64,000 nucleotides of DNA. Origin: Acidobacteriota bacterium (lineage in GTDB: Bacteria; Acidobacteriota; Terriglobia; UBA7540). The DNA lies in contig CADDZJ010000009.1 in NCBI GenBank assembly GCA_902812415.1, forward strand, positions 1-64,000, in the 5' to 3' direction. The position numbers were made by a program, and so were the translations under genes. Under the pieces are notes generated by a model, which had not been told where the DNA came from, made no database searches, and saw only the letters and a program-made list of their open reading frames with translations. Positions 50,626 to 59,334 of the stretch are shown piece by piece; within the stretch, counting starts at the first letter, position 1, and each line of letters begins with the position of its first letter.

Positions 50626-51136
50626 AGGATCTCTCCCTTCTTCCTCGCAACCCCCCAAAAACGCGGACGGCAAATTCGGCGGCCCGCCCTACCGGCGCCG
50701 AAGGAGGAAAAAGCGTCTCAAATGTCTCGTCTGTCTCCCTCCGTACCATCCGCTCTGCTATGCTGAAACCGCGATGATACGCAGGTGTCGCGCTACGGCT
50801 CGGAGGCCCCGGAGCGAGCAAAAACGAACCAACGATGTCGTTGAAAACAAGGGAGTTGCAAAGATAACATGCGAGTCCCGATTTGGATTCAAGGCCATGG
50901 GCGAGGGCGCGCGCAGCCGGGGGGTAATCCGCCTTCCAACCGGGGAGGCGAATAATGCATTGGGGGGAAGAGGCTTCGCGGGGAATGAACGTGTGGATGA
51001 TTTTCGAGAGAGCCGAAGGCGATGAAGAATTCTGCATTTGCTTGAATTCTCAGGTCTTCGGATCGCGGGCCAAAGTATCGGCCTGGTTTCAAGGCAGAAT
51101 GACAAACAAGCGTCATGAAACACGAAGGGTCAACGC
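50626..51136. other. Intergenic region inside the glycan cluster
   Basis: There are frames on both strands (about 50597-51037), but each looks like noise: basic, low-complexity and without domains. A 30-base word at 50981-51010 recurs near 63148. The space may be a relic of lost sequence. Confidence 0.45.
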
Positions 51137-51976
51137 ATGTTGAGCTGGCTTGAGTCCCGCCAGGTGGAGGGCGACTTTTGGGAGCGCTGGATGCGCGAGG
51201 TGCAAAGGCATGAGTTTGAAAGCGTCATCCGGTTCATACCTCTCGGCCGCTCTGCGCGAGTGCTTGAGCTTGGGTGCGGTGAAGGATTTCAACTTGGCCT
51301 GTTGCGGAAGCGGTTTGACTATGTCTTTGCCATCGATCCTGAACGACGCCCGGATGAAGCGCGAGGTTTTGTTGCTTCAACGGCAGAGACCCTGCCCTTT
51401 CCGAGCAACTTCTTTGATTTTGTCTACTCGCGTTGCGTCCTGGAGCATGTGTTCTCACGCTCGCAGGTGGTGGAAGAAGCTGCGCGCGTTCTTCGTCCGG
51501 GCGGATACATGGCCCATATCGTGCCGGCGCAGTTCTGGAAGGCCACCAGCGTATTGCTGAATCCGTTCGCTTATCCTTTGCACGCTTTGGGGAAATGGAG
51601 CAGCCTGCGAAGGCTCGCACGGGAGACCAGCGCAGCTCACGGAGATAAGCAGGGACGAGCGGGAAACGGGGAGAAAAACTCGCCTCAGGCCGGGCGGCCT
51701 CAATTCTCCAGAGTGCTCCAGCGATGGCTCCTGCCGGAGGTTCACGGAACTTATCCCTCGCACGGCGCCGAATATCGCGCTTATCGTCGCAAGCATTGGG
51801 CAGGAATTTTTGATCATCCGGCTTTGACGCCGATCGCTCAAGTGCCGCTGCTCTCGTATGGCGCTTTCGGCCTTTTGCGATTCCGCGGACTCGGCTGGCG
51901 CGAGCGGCTGGGGCGGTGCGGGCTTGCTGGCTCGCAGGCGTTTGTTTTAAGAAAGAACGATTCCGAATTCCCATGA
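51137..51976 (+). CDS. Class I SAM-dependent methyltransferase
   Basis: The 279-residue protein has the SAM motif VLELGCGEGFQLGLL near residue 44, the acidic ribose ligand in FAIDPE, and the post-motif segments LPFPSNFFDFVYSRCVLEHV and LRPGGYMAHIVPAQ of the Methyltransf_11 type. The substrate is probably a sugar or lipid-linked glycan given its neighbours (inference). Its stop overlaps the next start as ATGA, indicating coupling with the following glycosyltransferase. Confidence 0.9.
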   Translation: MLSWLESRQVEGDFWERWMREVQRHEFESVIRFIPLGRSARVLELGCGEGFQLGLLRKRFDYVFAIDPERRPDEARGFVASTAETLPFPSNFFDFVYSRCVLEHVFSRSQVVEEAARVLRPGGYMAHIVPAQFWKATSVLLNPFAYPLHALGKWSSLRRLARETSAAHGDKQGRAGNGEKNSPQAGRPQFSRVLQRWLLPEVHGTYPSHGAEYRAYRRKHWAGIFDHPALTPIAQVPLLSYGAFGLLRFRGLGWRERLGRCGLAGSQAFVLRKNDSEFP

Positions 51977-52956
51977 CTTCCTACCGCGTGCTGGTCGTCA
52001 CCAATCTCTGGCCCTACCCTGCCGACCCCGGCTACGGAAGTTTCGTCAAGGCGCAGATGGAATCACTCCGCCCGCTGGGCGTGGATTATGACCTTCTGTT
52101 CATCAACGGCCGGGAATCCCGCTGGAGTTACCTGCGCGGCATATGGGATTTACGCCGACGGCTGCGCGAGAAACAGTATGACCTGATCCATGCTCATTTC
52201 GGGCTTTCCGGCTGGGTGGCGCGCTTGCAGCTTCAAGCGCCGGTGGTGGTTTCCTTCATGGGCGATGACGTGCTGGGGCGATTCAAGCGCAGCGGCCGCA
52301 TCTCACTTTATGGGCGATTGCTCCAGGCGTCCAGCTTCATCCTGGCGCGGCTTGTGACGTCGGTAATCGTCAAAAGCGATGAAATGAAACGCGCGCTTCG
52401 GCTGCCCGCAGCGCTCGTGATTCCAAACGGAGTGGATCTTGATCTATTCCGCCCCATGGAAACATCCGCCGCCCGATGCATGCTGGGCCTGGATGAAAAG
52501 AAAAAGTACGTCCTGTTCCCGTATAATCCACAGGAAGAAAGAAAGCGATTTGACCTGATCGAGTCGGCAGTAAGCCTGGCGCGCAAGGAGGCGCCGGAAC
52601 TGGAAATCCTTCACGCGCGCGGAGTGCCGCGGGAGCGGATGCCGCTTTACATGAATGCAGCCGACATGCTGGTGCTGGCCTCGCTGGCAGAGGGCTCTCC
52701 CAATGCTGTTAAAGAAGCGATGGCGGTCAATCTTCCGGTAATTACGGTGGATGTGGGCGATGCCGTCCGGTTGATCGGACCAACGGAGGGCTGCTATCTT
52801 GTGCCGCGCGAGGCCCGAGCAATCGCTGAAAAAATCGTCATGGTCTGCCGGAGCGGCCAGCGCACTCGCGGGCGAGAATGGATCGAACAACTCTCGATGG
52901 AGCGCACTGCCAAGCGGGTGGTCATGGTTTACGCGGAGGTCGCCCGAAGAAAATAG
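51973..52956 (+). CDS. Glycosyltransferase family 4
   Basis: The 327-residue GT-B enzyme begins YRVLVVTNLWPYPADPGYG and shows DLIHAHFGLSGWVA, IPNGVDLDLF and the donor-site motif EGSPNAVKEAMA near residue 240. The ATG at 51973 overlaps the methyltransferase stop (ATGA). The longer frame upstream is a shadow. Sugars are not assignable. It is followed directly by a palindromic repeat. Confidence 0.92.
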   Translation: MTSYRVLVVTNLWPYPADPGYGSFVKAQMESLRPLGVDYDLLFINGRESRWSYLRGIWDLRRRLREKQYDLIHAHFGLSGWVARLQLQAPVVVSFMGDDVLGRFKRSGRISLYGRLLQASSFILARLVTSVIVKSDEMKRALRLPAALVIPNGVDLDLFRPMETSAARCMLGLDEKKKYVLFPYNPQEERKRFDLIESAVSLARKEAPELEILHARGVPRERMPLYMNAADMLVLASLAEGSPNAVKEAMAVNLPVITVDVGDAVRLIGPTEGCYLVPREARAIAEKIVMVCRSGQRTRGREWIEQLSMERTAKRVVMVYAEVARRK

Positions 52957-52984
52957 CGGAGATTGATTATCGCGCTGATACGAG

Positions 52985-53098
52985 CTGTAGCGGCGCTGTC
53001 CCTTCACTTCGTTTAGGGCAGGCTTTCAGCGTCGAAAACGCCGGTAAGGACACCGGCGCTCCAGGGAATGCCGTCATGTTAATTTGTACTTCTCAATA
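52985..53098. repeat. Palindromic intergenic element, copy 2 (inverted orientation)
   Basis: In reverse complement this copy matches the 32834-32952 element: 25 of 30 bases at the arm ending 53098, and nearly all of the GCGTCGAAAACGCCGGT and CTGTAGCGGCGCTGTCC blocks. A 24-base insertion (about 53002-53025) interrupts the left half, and the far AT-rich arm is not conserved. It ends two bases before the next start codon. Confidence 0.75.
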
Positions 53099-53100
53099 AT

Positions 53101-54147
53101 ATGCCTTCACCTGCGTTTGAGATCAGCCCGGAGAATCTGAAGTCCTACCTGGTGAGCCGAGGGCTCATCAGGCCGAAAGACGAGCTGCTCGTGCGCGAAC
53201 TCGGCGGGGGTGTTTCAAATATTGTCTTGCTCGCCGAGGGATCAGGGCCGAACAAATCCAATCATCGCTGGGTCGTGAAGCAGTCGCTCGATAAGCTTCG
53301 GGTGGAAGATGACTGGCGGTCCGAGCGTGAACGTATTTATCGCGAGGCCGAGGCTATTCAATCCTTGCGGGATGTTCTGGGACGCCGGTCTCTGCCACAA
53401 ATCATCGATACTGACCGGCGGAACTACGCTTATGTCATGACCGCCGCGCCCCAAGGCTCCAAAGTGTGGAAAGAGTCACTTCTGGCGGGACAAGTGGATC
53501 TTGAGATTGGGCGCAAGGCCGGAGAATTGTTGGCCATGCTCATGAGCGCAGCTCATAACCATCCGAACCTGCGAGAACAATTCAAGGATCGAACCGTGTT
53601 TGATGAACTGCGGATCGATCCCTACTATCGCACCACGGCGGCGCGACACCCGGAATTGAAGGCTGCTTACGAACAACTCATCGCAGATTCCTGGGGCATT
53701 CGCACGGCGCTTGTCCACGGCGACTATAGCCCGAAAAACATGCTCGTCAAAGATGGGAATATTTTCCTGATCGACTTTGAAGTGGTGCACTGGGGTGATC
53801 CGGCGTTTGATTCAGGTTTCCTGCTGAATCATCTGTTCTTAAAAGCGCTCCACCAGCCCGGGTTTGCGGAACTTTACTTTCAAACTGCGCGGAGATTCTG
53901 GCAAGCGTTAATGGCGGGCATCGAAAGCCATCGGCGCCCCGATCTGGAAAAAATGACCTTGCGGCATCTCGGCGGGCTCATGCTCGCTCGCATTGACGGC
54001 AAATCCCCGGTGGAATATATCCGCGATGAGGAAACCAAAGAACGCGCGAGGCGGTTGGCTCGCAACATTCTTCTGGACCCGCCTGAATCTCTGGATGAAG
54101 CGATAAGCCTGGCCGTAAGCAAGATTCAAACCTCCGGCGTTTTCTGA
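53101..54147 (+). CDS. APH-fold phosphotransferase (methylthioribose kinase-like)
   Basis: The 348-residue kinase-like protein has the APH catalytic loop HGDYSPKNMLVKDG (near residue 206) and the metal-binding IDFEVVHWGDPAFD. Wording is closest to 5-methylthioribose kinase (MtnK) and to sugar/amino-alcohol kinases of the same fold. No other methionine-salvage gene is adjacent. The start ATG at 53101 lies two bases after a repeat element and has no ribosome binding site, so the true start may be a GTG at 53152, or initiation may depend on the repeat. Placed after the glycosyltransferases, it may phosphorylate a glycan precursor (inference). Confidence 0.85.
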   Translation: MPSPAFEISPENLKSYLVSRGLIRPKDELLVRELGGGVSNIVLLAEGSGPNKSNHRWVVKQSLDKLRVEDDWRSERERIYREAEAIQSLRDVLGRRSLPQIIDTDRRNYAYVMTAAPQGSKVWKESLLAGQVDLEIGRKAGELLAMLMSAAHNHPNLREQFKDRTVFDELRIDPYYRTTAARHPELKAAYEQLIADSWGIRTALVHGDYSPKNMLVKDGNIFLIDFEVVHWGDPAFDSGFLLNHLFLKALHQPGFAELYFQTARRFWQALMAGIESHRRPDLEKMTLRHLGGLMLARIDGKSPVEYIRDEETKERARRLARNILLDPPESLDEAISLAVSKIQTSGVF

Positions 54148-54162
54148 CCGGTAAGGATAATC

Positions 54163-57100
54163 ATGCCCCGTTCTGTAATCGGACGCTTTCTGACGACTTT
54201 CTTTCTACCGCTTCTGGCCTTACAGACTCTTGATGCTCGGAGTCTACGATGGGCCTCGTGGTCGGGCGCGCTGAGCGATGCCGGAGGCAAGCCTCTCTCC
54301 GGTGCTGTGATCGAATTGCGCGCAGCATCAAGCCGCCTGCATTTTAGGACGACAACCAATCGGCAAGGCGTCTTCTCTTTTTCTGACCTTCCAAGCGGCC
54401 GATACAGCGTCTCCGTGCATTCAGGCGATGTCGGGGTGACCGGCCGAGGCTTCATCAGCTTAAAAGCGGGAGAAAAGCTCAAGGCAAATCTTGAGATTTC
54501 AGGAGTTAGGCAATTGATGGTCCGGTTCGTTTCGCCCATCACGGGGCCGTCAGACGCAAACGGCGCTCCGCAAACGGGCGACGTTGCAACAGGAGGGGAG
54601 AATCTCACGGGCAGGCAAGTCTCAAAACTTCCCTTAAACGGTCGCGACTTTGGGCAGTTGCTGCTGCTTGCAGCAGGCACTATGACGGATGCCAACGGCG
54701 CGGCCAATTTTACCCAGCAGTACGCCGTGAACGGACAGCGGGGCGTCACGGCGGTTTTCGCCATGGATGGAATTGATATCACCGATCCGGAACTTGGAGG
54801 CGCAACTTTCGATAACTTTAATGTGGACGCCATTCAGGAGATCAAATCAAGTTCCGCAGTGATGCCGGCAGAAATTGGCGAGGGCGCCGCATCGTACACC
54901 AACGTGATCACGAAATCCGGAACCTCTGCAGTGCACGGTGATGTTTTCGAGTTTCTCCGCAATTCCAGCCTGGATGCCCGTAATTTCTTTGACCGTCGCA
55001 GTTCCGTTAATCCAGGCCGGCTGCCACATTTTGAACGTAATGAGTTTGGCTTTACGAATGGCGGGCCGGTGACGCTGCCCGGCGTTTACAACGGCCACGG
55101 GCGAACTTACTATTTTGGTGAATATCAGGGTTTCCGGCAAATTCTGGGCACCACCCAGGTGCTTTCCGTTCCCACCCTGTCCGAGCGTATGGGCTTGGAC
55201 ACGACCGCCTTTCCGGGAGACACTTTGATTGTTCCTGTCAGCCCCTCAGTCGCTCCGGTGCTTGCGCATTATCCTTTGCCTAACGATCCTGAAGGCCCTT
55301 ACGGCGCGCGAACGTTCGCCACGTCTGCCGCAGTCACAACCAATAGCGACCAGTTCTCTTTGCGAGTGGACCACAACGTCTCTGATAAAGCCCATCTCTT
55401 TGCGCGCTTCACGTTCGATAACATCACCGGCCCCACCACCAATCCCAGCCAGCTTGCCATTGACCCGAGCTTTGCCATTCGCTTCTTCGATCACGAACGC
55501 AACGTAGGCCTGAAATATACCCGGACGATTTCCCCAAACCTCATTTCCGAATCCACCCTGGGATTCATTCGCGCCACGCCGGTTTTCCCCTCTATCAATA
55601 CGACGCAGCCTGCTCTGCTTTTTGGCGACGGACTGTACGAGCCGTTTAATTCGGCGGGAGGGACAGAAACGGGGTCATACGGCAATCTCTTCCAGTTCAG
55701 GGAGAGCGTGAGTTACCTTCATGGGAAACACGCGTTCAAGATGGGCGTTGAGACTCGCTTCAATCGGGATACCACCATCTTTGGAACCACTCCCAATGGC
55801 CAATATACGTTCGGCGGAGGGACGGCTTATTCGCCCGTGGAAATCCGCTCGGCAAGCGGCCAGCACGATATTCATGTTGGCGATCCTTTGCCAGATTCGC
55901 TCACCGGTCTCCTCACCGCAACGCCTTATAGTTACACCGCCTCAATCGCCTATCCGCTCTTTCCGCAGGGAAGCCACATTGGCGAAAGCGCGGTTCATCG
56001 CGACGCTTATAACTTCTATTTTGAAGATGCATGGAAATTGGCTGATGATCTCACCTTGAATTATGGGCTGCGGTATGAGGTGGACACGCCGATTCGTGAG
56101 CGACATCATCTCACTTCAGGTCCCGTTTTTCTGGGGCCGAATGGAAAACCGGCGCCCGCGTGGGAGGAAGGTGTGGAAGAGGAAGCCGTGTTCTATCCTC
56201 AACCGCCTTACCGCTATTCAACCGACTGGGGAGGCTGGGCGCCCCGCATCAACCTCGACTGGCGCGCCACGAAGCAGACGGTCTTCCACGCGGGCGGAGC
56301 GATCACCACCCTCCTGACCAATCTTTATCAGGACAATTTCCTCACCGGAGGCTTTCCGATGGTGATCAGTCCTTACATTACAACAACGCCGGGCCTCCCG
56401 ATCCCGTTTGTCAACGGGCCGCTTCCCATCCATTTGCCGGGCCTTTACACGGCGCAGGGGGCGCCGCTTTTCGCCTCTTCACACCCGATGACTGTGCCGC
56501 CGAATACGGTGATGGATGTCCAGAGATTTGAAGAGGACGTGGCTGCCCAGGCGCCCGGCAGCGGCATTCATCCGGTCACGCTCTTCGGGATATCTCGGAA
56601 TTTTCAGAATGGCTATATCACCACCTACACCGCCGGCCTCGAACATCATTTTGGCGATGTGACGTTCAACGCGGATTACGTCGCGACGATGGGGATTAAG
56701 TTGGCGAGCGTTATGTTTCCCAACAGTTATCCGGGCGCTGCGCCTGCTTTTGCCCCTTTCACGCGCTTCAACGCGGTAGGTCAGGCGGCGGGCGGATTCG
56801 GTCCTGAATATTTGATGTCCAATCGCTCTCATTCCACCTATCATTCCTTGCAGGCTTCCGCGACCAAAACCTCCGCGCGCTGGGGCCTGGGTTTTCAATT
56901 GAGTTACACCTACAGCAAGTCGCTGGATGACACGAGCGCGGTCCTGGCCGGGTTCAATTCCGCTTCTTCGGGAACGATCCTTCAGTCCTTCCCGCAGAAT
57001 CCGTGGAATCCCGGAGCCGACAAAGGCCCTTCCACCTTCGATTTGACGCACGTCCTGAGTTTCAGCATTATCGAGAATCTGAGTCTTGACCGCGTTGGGT

Positions 57101-57636
57101 TTCTGCGGCGGAACATGGGACAGAAGCTGACTTCCGGATGGGAGCTGCTGAACATTTCGACGCTCACCAGCGGCCCTCCTTTCTCCGTCTTTTCAGGCAT
57201 TCAGCAGACAGGAGCGGGCGCGGCGGGCGCTGACCGTCCGGATCAGGTTGCGAAGCCCACGCTTTCCACGAGCCGCCCGGTGCGAGAGGACTATTTCGGG
57301 TCAGGCTCATTTAATTCCACGTTTTTCAGCATTCCGTTGAACGTCCCTGACGGCACCGGGCCGAATCAGGGCCGCTTTGGAACGCTTGGGCGCAACACGT
57401 TTCGCGGTCCAGGTTTCGCGGATTATGACTTCGCGCTCATCAAAGATACGGCTCTTGGCCACCGCAGCGGCGGCGAGGCGGTCACGCTGGAATTTCGCTC
57501 GGAGTTCTTCAACGTCTTCAACCGGGTCAATTTCGCTTTGCCGGCCAATATCGTTCGCGGCTCTGGTTTCGGTTTTATCAACCATACGGCGGGTCCATCG
57601 CGCCAGCTTCAGTTTTCCCTGAAACTGATCTACTGA
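54163..57636 (+). CDS. Oar-type TonB-dependent receptor with carboxypeptidase-regulatory-like domain
   Basis: This is an outer-membrane transporter of 1157 residues: signal peptide, CarboxypepD_reg-like domain (about 37-115; GGKPLSGAVIELRA), plug domain (LPLNGRDFGQLLLLAAG near 156, then AMDGIDITDPELGG) and a large beta-barrel ending in the aromatic QFSLKLIY. This architecture is highly expanded in Acidobacteriota. The substrate is unknown; carbohydrates or peptides are usual guesses. AAGGA lies five bases before ATG 54163. The next gene is a secreted lactonase-like protein, with a gap of only 28 bases. Confidence 0.93.
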   Translation: MPRSVIGRFLTTFFLPLLALQTLDARSLRWASWSGALSDAGGKPLSGAVIELRAASSRLHFRTTTNRQGVFSFSDLPSGRYSVSVHSGDVGVTGRGFISLKAGEKLKANLEISGVRQLMVRFVSPITGPSDANGAPQTGDVATGGENLTGRQVSKLPLNGRDFGQLLLLAAGTMTDANGAANFTQQYAVNGQRGVTAVFAMDGIDITDPELGGATFDNFNVDAIQEIKSSSAVMPAEIGEGAASYTNVITKSGTSAVHGDVFEFLRNSSLDARNFFDRRSSVNPGRLPHFERNEFGFTNGGPVTLPGVYNGHGRTYYFGEYQGFRQILGTTQVLSVPTLSERMGLDTTAFPGDTLIVPVSPSVAPVLAHYPLPNDPEGPYGARTFATSAAVTTNSDQFSLRVDHNVSDKAHLFARFTFDNITGPTTNPSQLAIDPSFAIRFFDHERNVGLKYTRTISPNLISESTLGFIRATPVFPSINTTQPALLFGDGLYEPFNSAGGTETGSYGNLFQFRESVSYLHGKHAFKMGVETRFNRDTTIFGTTPNGQYTFGGGTAYSPVEIRSASGQHDIHVGDPLPDSLTGLLTATPYSYTASIAYPLFPQGSHIGESAVHRDAYNFYFEDAWKLADDLTLNYGLRYEVDTPIRERHHLTSGPVFLGPNGKPAPAWEEGVEEEAVFYPQPPYRYSTDWGGWAPRINLDWRATKQTVFHAGGAITTLLTNLYQDNFLTGGFPMVISPYITTTPGLPIPFVNGPLPIHLPGLYTAQGAPLFASSHPMTVPPNTVMDVQRFEEDVAAQAPGSGIHPVTLFGISRNFQNGYITTYTAGLEHHFGDVTFNADYVATMGIKLASVMFPNSYPGAAPAFAPFTRFNAVGQAAGGFGPEYLMSNRSHSTYHSLQASATKTSARWGLGFQLSYTYSKSLDDTSAVLAGFNSASSGTILQSFPQNPWNPGADKGPSTFDLTHVLSFSIIENLSLDRVGFLRRNMGQKLTSGWELLNISTLTSGPPFSVFSGIQQTGAGAAGADRPDQVAKPTLSTSRPVREDYFGSGSFNSTFFSIPLNVPDGTGPNQGRFGTLGRNTFRGPGFADYDFALIKDTALGHRSGGEAVTLEFRSEFFNVFNRVNFALPANIVRGSGFGFINHTAGPSRQLQFSLKLIY

Positions 57637-57664
57637 TCCAAACGTCCCAAGCGGAGGAACTTGA

Positions 57665-58861
57665 ATGATGTTTATCTATCGAGGCAGCGAGATTCTTGGA
57701 AGCGGGGGGGCGCTATCTGTGCGGCTGGCCGGTGCGTTGTTGCTGGCAGCCTCAACCCAGGTTTTGGGGAACCCTGCGGCGAAAGGAAAATATCTGGTCT
57801 TTATCGGCACCTACACTCAGCAGAAGAGCAGGGGTATTTACGCCTATCGTTTCGATGAAGCGACGGGCAAGGCGACGCCGCTTGGATTGGCAGCGGAAAG
57901 CGACAACCCGTCTTTCCTCGCCGTCGATCCGAGCGAGCGATTCCTTTACGCCGTCAATGAGACGGATAACTACGAAGGCCGCAAGACCGGGGCGGTCAGC
58001 GCTTTTGCAATCGACCGCCAGAGCGGCAAGCTTACTTTCCTGAACCAGGTTCCCTCACGGGGCACAGCGCCCTGCTACGTCTCCCTCGACCACACAGGGA
58101 AGTATGTTCTGGTGGCGAATTATGGCAGCGGCAGCGTGGCTGTCTTCCCCGTCTTTGCCGATGGACGCCTCGGCAAAGCATCCGCCTTTGATCAGCACAC
58201 CGGCCACAGCGTGAACCCGAAGCGGCAGGAAGGGCCTCACGCCCACTCCATCAACGTCTCGCCTGATAATCGTTTCGTTCTTTCGGCTGACTTAGGGCTT
58301 GATGAATTACTAATGTATCGCTTTGATTCGGCTAACGGGTCGCTCCAGGCAAACGATCCGCCCTTCGCCAGAGTGGCGCCGGGCGCAGGGCCGCGCCATT
58401 TTACGTTCAGTCCGAATGGCAAATTTGTCTATGTGATCAGCGAGATGGGATCCACCATTACAGCCTTCGCTTATGATGCGAGTCGCGGCGTCCTGCATGA
58501 ATTCCAGGCCATTTCAACCCTTCCCAGGAATTATCACGGCGAAAGCACCGGCGCTGAGATTGAGGCGCATCCATCCGGCAAATTTCTCTATGCCTCCAAT
58601 CGCGGCGATGACAGCGTCGCCGTGTTCAGCGTGAATGCCCGCAGCGGAAAACTGACGCCCATCGAATATGTCTCAACCCGTGGAAAAACGCCGCGCAACT
58701 TTGCGATCGATCCGACCGGCTCATACCTGTTTGCTGCTAATCAGGATTCTGACACCGTCGTCCTCTTCCGAATCGATCAGGAAACAGGCCGTCTCACCCC
58801 AACGGGCCACACGCTCAAAATCTCTTCTCCGGTTTGCGTGGTCTTCGTGACGGCGGAATAA
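57665..58861 (+). CDS. Lactonase-family beta-propeller (6-phosphogluconolactonase-like), secreted
   Basis: The 398-residue protein has a likely signal peptide (LAGALLLAASTQVLG) and a seven-bladed propeller with the family start YLVFIGTYTQQKSRGIYAY, FLAVDPSERFLYAVNE, GPHAHSINVSPDNRF and GPRHFTFSPNGKFVYV. Cytoplasmic members (YbhE/Pgl) hydrolyse 6-phosphogluconolactone. An exported copy more likely acts on an extracytoplasmic lactone or sugar (inference). GGAGGA lies seven bases before ATG 57665. It is probably co-transcribed with the receptor. Confidence 0.9.
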   Translation: MMFIYRGSEILGSGGALSVRLAGALLLAASTQVLGNPAAKGKYLVFIGTYTQQKSRGIYAYRFDEATGKATPLGLAAESDNPSFLAVDPSERFLYAVNETDNYEGRKTGAVSAFAIDRQSGKLTFLNQVPSRGTAPCYVSLDHTGKYVLVANYGSGSVAVFPVFADGRLGKASAFDQHTGHSVNPKRQEGPHAHSINVSPDNRFVLSADLGLDELLMYRFDSANGSLQANDPPFARVAPGAGPRHFTFSPNGKFVYVISEMGSTITAFAYDASRGVLHEFQAISTLPRNYHGESTGAEIEAHPSGKFLYASNRGDDSVAVFSVNARSGKLTPIEYVSTRGKTPRNFAIDPTGSYLFAANQDSDTVVLFRIDQETGRLTPTGHTLKISSPVCVVFVTAE

Positions 58862-58883
58862 TCCCCTCACCTGCCGCTTCGCG

Positions 58884-58918
58884 CCACCCTCTCCCCGCTT
58901 GCGGGGAGAGGGATGGGG
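58884..58918. repeat. CCCTCTCCCCGC-type hairpin element
   Basis: CCCTCTCCCCGC pairs perfectly with GCGGGGAGAGGG around a TT-containing loop (about 58889-58914). This GC-rich hairpin word is widespread in intergenic DNA of many bacteria and may also act as a transcription stop after the lactonase gene. Confidence 0.5.
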
Positions 58919-58995
58919 ATGAACGGGGTTGTCCGCAAGGGGGGTGCGCATACGTCACTGTAATTGCGAATGGCGGTATTTGGAAAAGGCTTGTC

Positions 58996-59334
58996 ATGGT
59001 GGATGCGCGAAGGGAGGACCCGGTCATCGAAATGGAGCGCCAAATCCTGAGCGCGCTGTGCCGGGCGGAGCATGGCGAGCCACTGCGACGTCTCGCCCGG
59101 GAATCGCTCAGGCTCTATCGCTGGCGGGAGCCTGTCCATGAGGCGATTTTTGAAGTCCTGATGGCGCTCCCCGCCGCCAGCCCCGAGATCATCCGCGAGC
59201 AACTCCCCACGCGAATTACGCGCCGCGGGTTTCCCGACGTTCCCTGGGAGCAATTGTTTCAATGCCCTGCGATCCCAATGAGCGAAGCTGAAGAACTGGT
59301 GCGACAGTTGCTTCAAAGCCAGTCATCTCGATGA
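58996..59334 (+). CDS. Small protein of unknown function
   Basis: The 112-residue protein starts MVDARREDPVIEMERQILSA. It is mostly helical, with conserved-looking CRAEHGEPLRRLARESLRLY and FPDVPWEQLFQ. No family is recognised. ATG 58996 follows AAAAGG with good spacing, and the longer upstream frame runs through the hairpin repeat and is rejected. Its 3' end overlaps the convergent phosphodiesterase gene by 12 bases. Confidence 0.6.
   Translation: MVDARREDPVIEMERQILSALCRAEHGEPLRRLARESLRLYRWREPVHEAIFEVLMALPAASPEIIREQLPTRITRRGFPDVPWEQLFQCPAIPMSEAEELVRQLLQSQSSR

Noticed and set aside
50597-51037. Overlapping frames on both strands between the GT4 and methyltransferase genes
   Set aside because: Both are basic, lack domains and ribosome binding sites, and occupy DNA containing dispersed repeat words.
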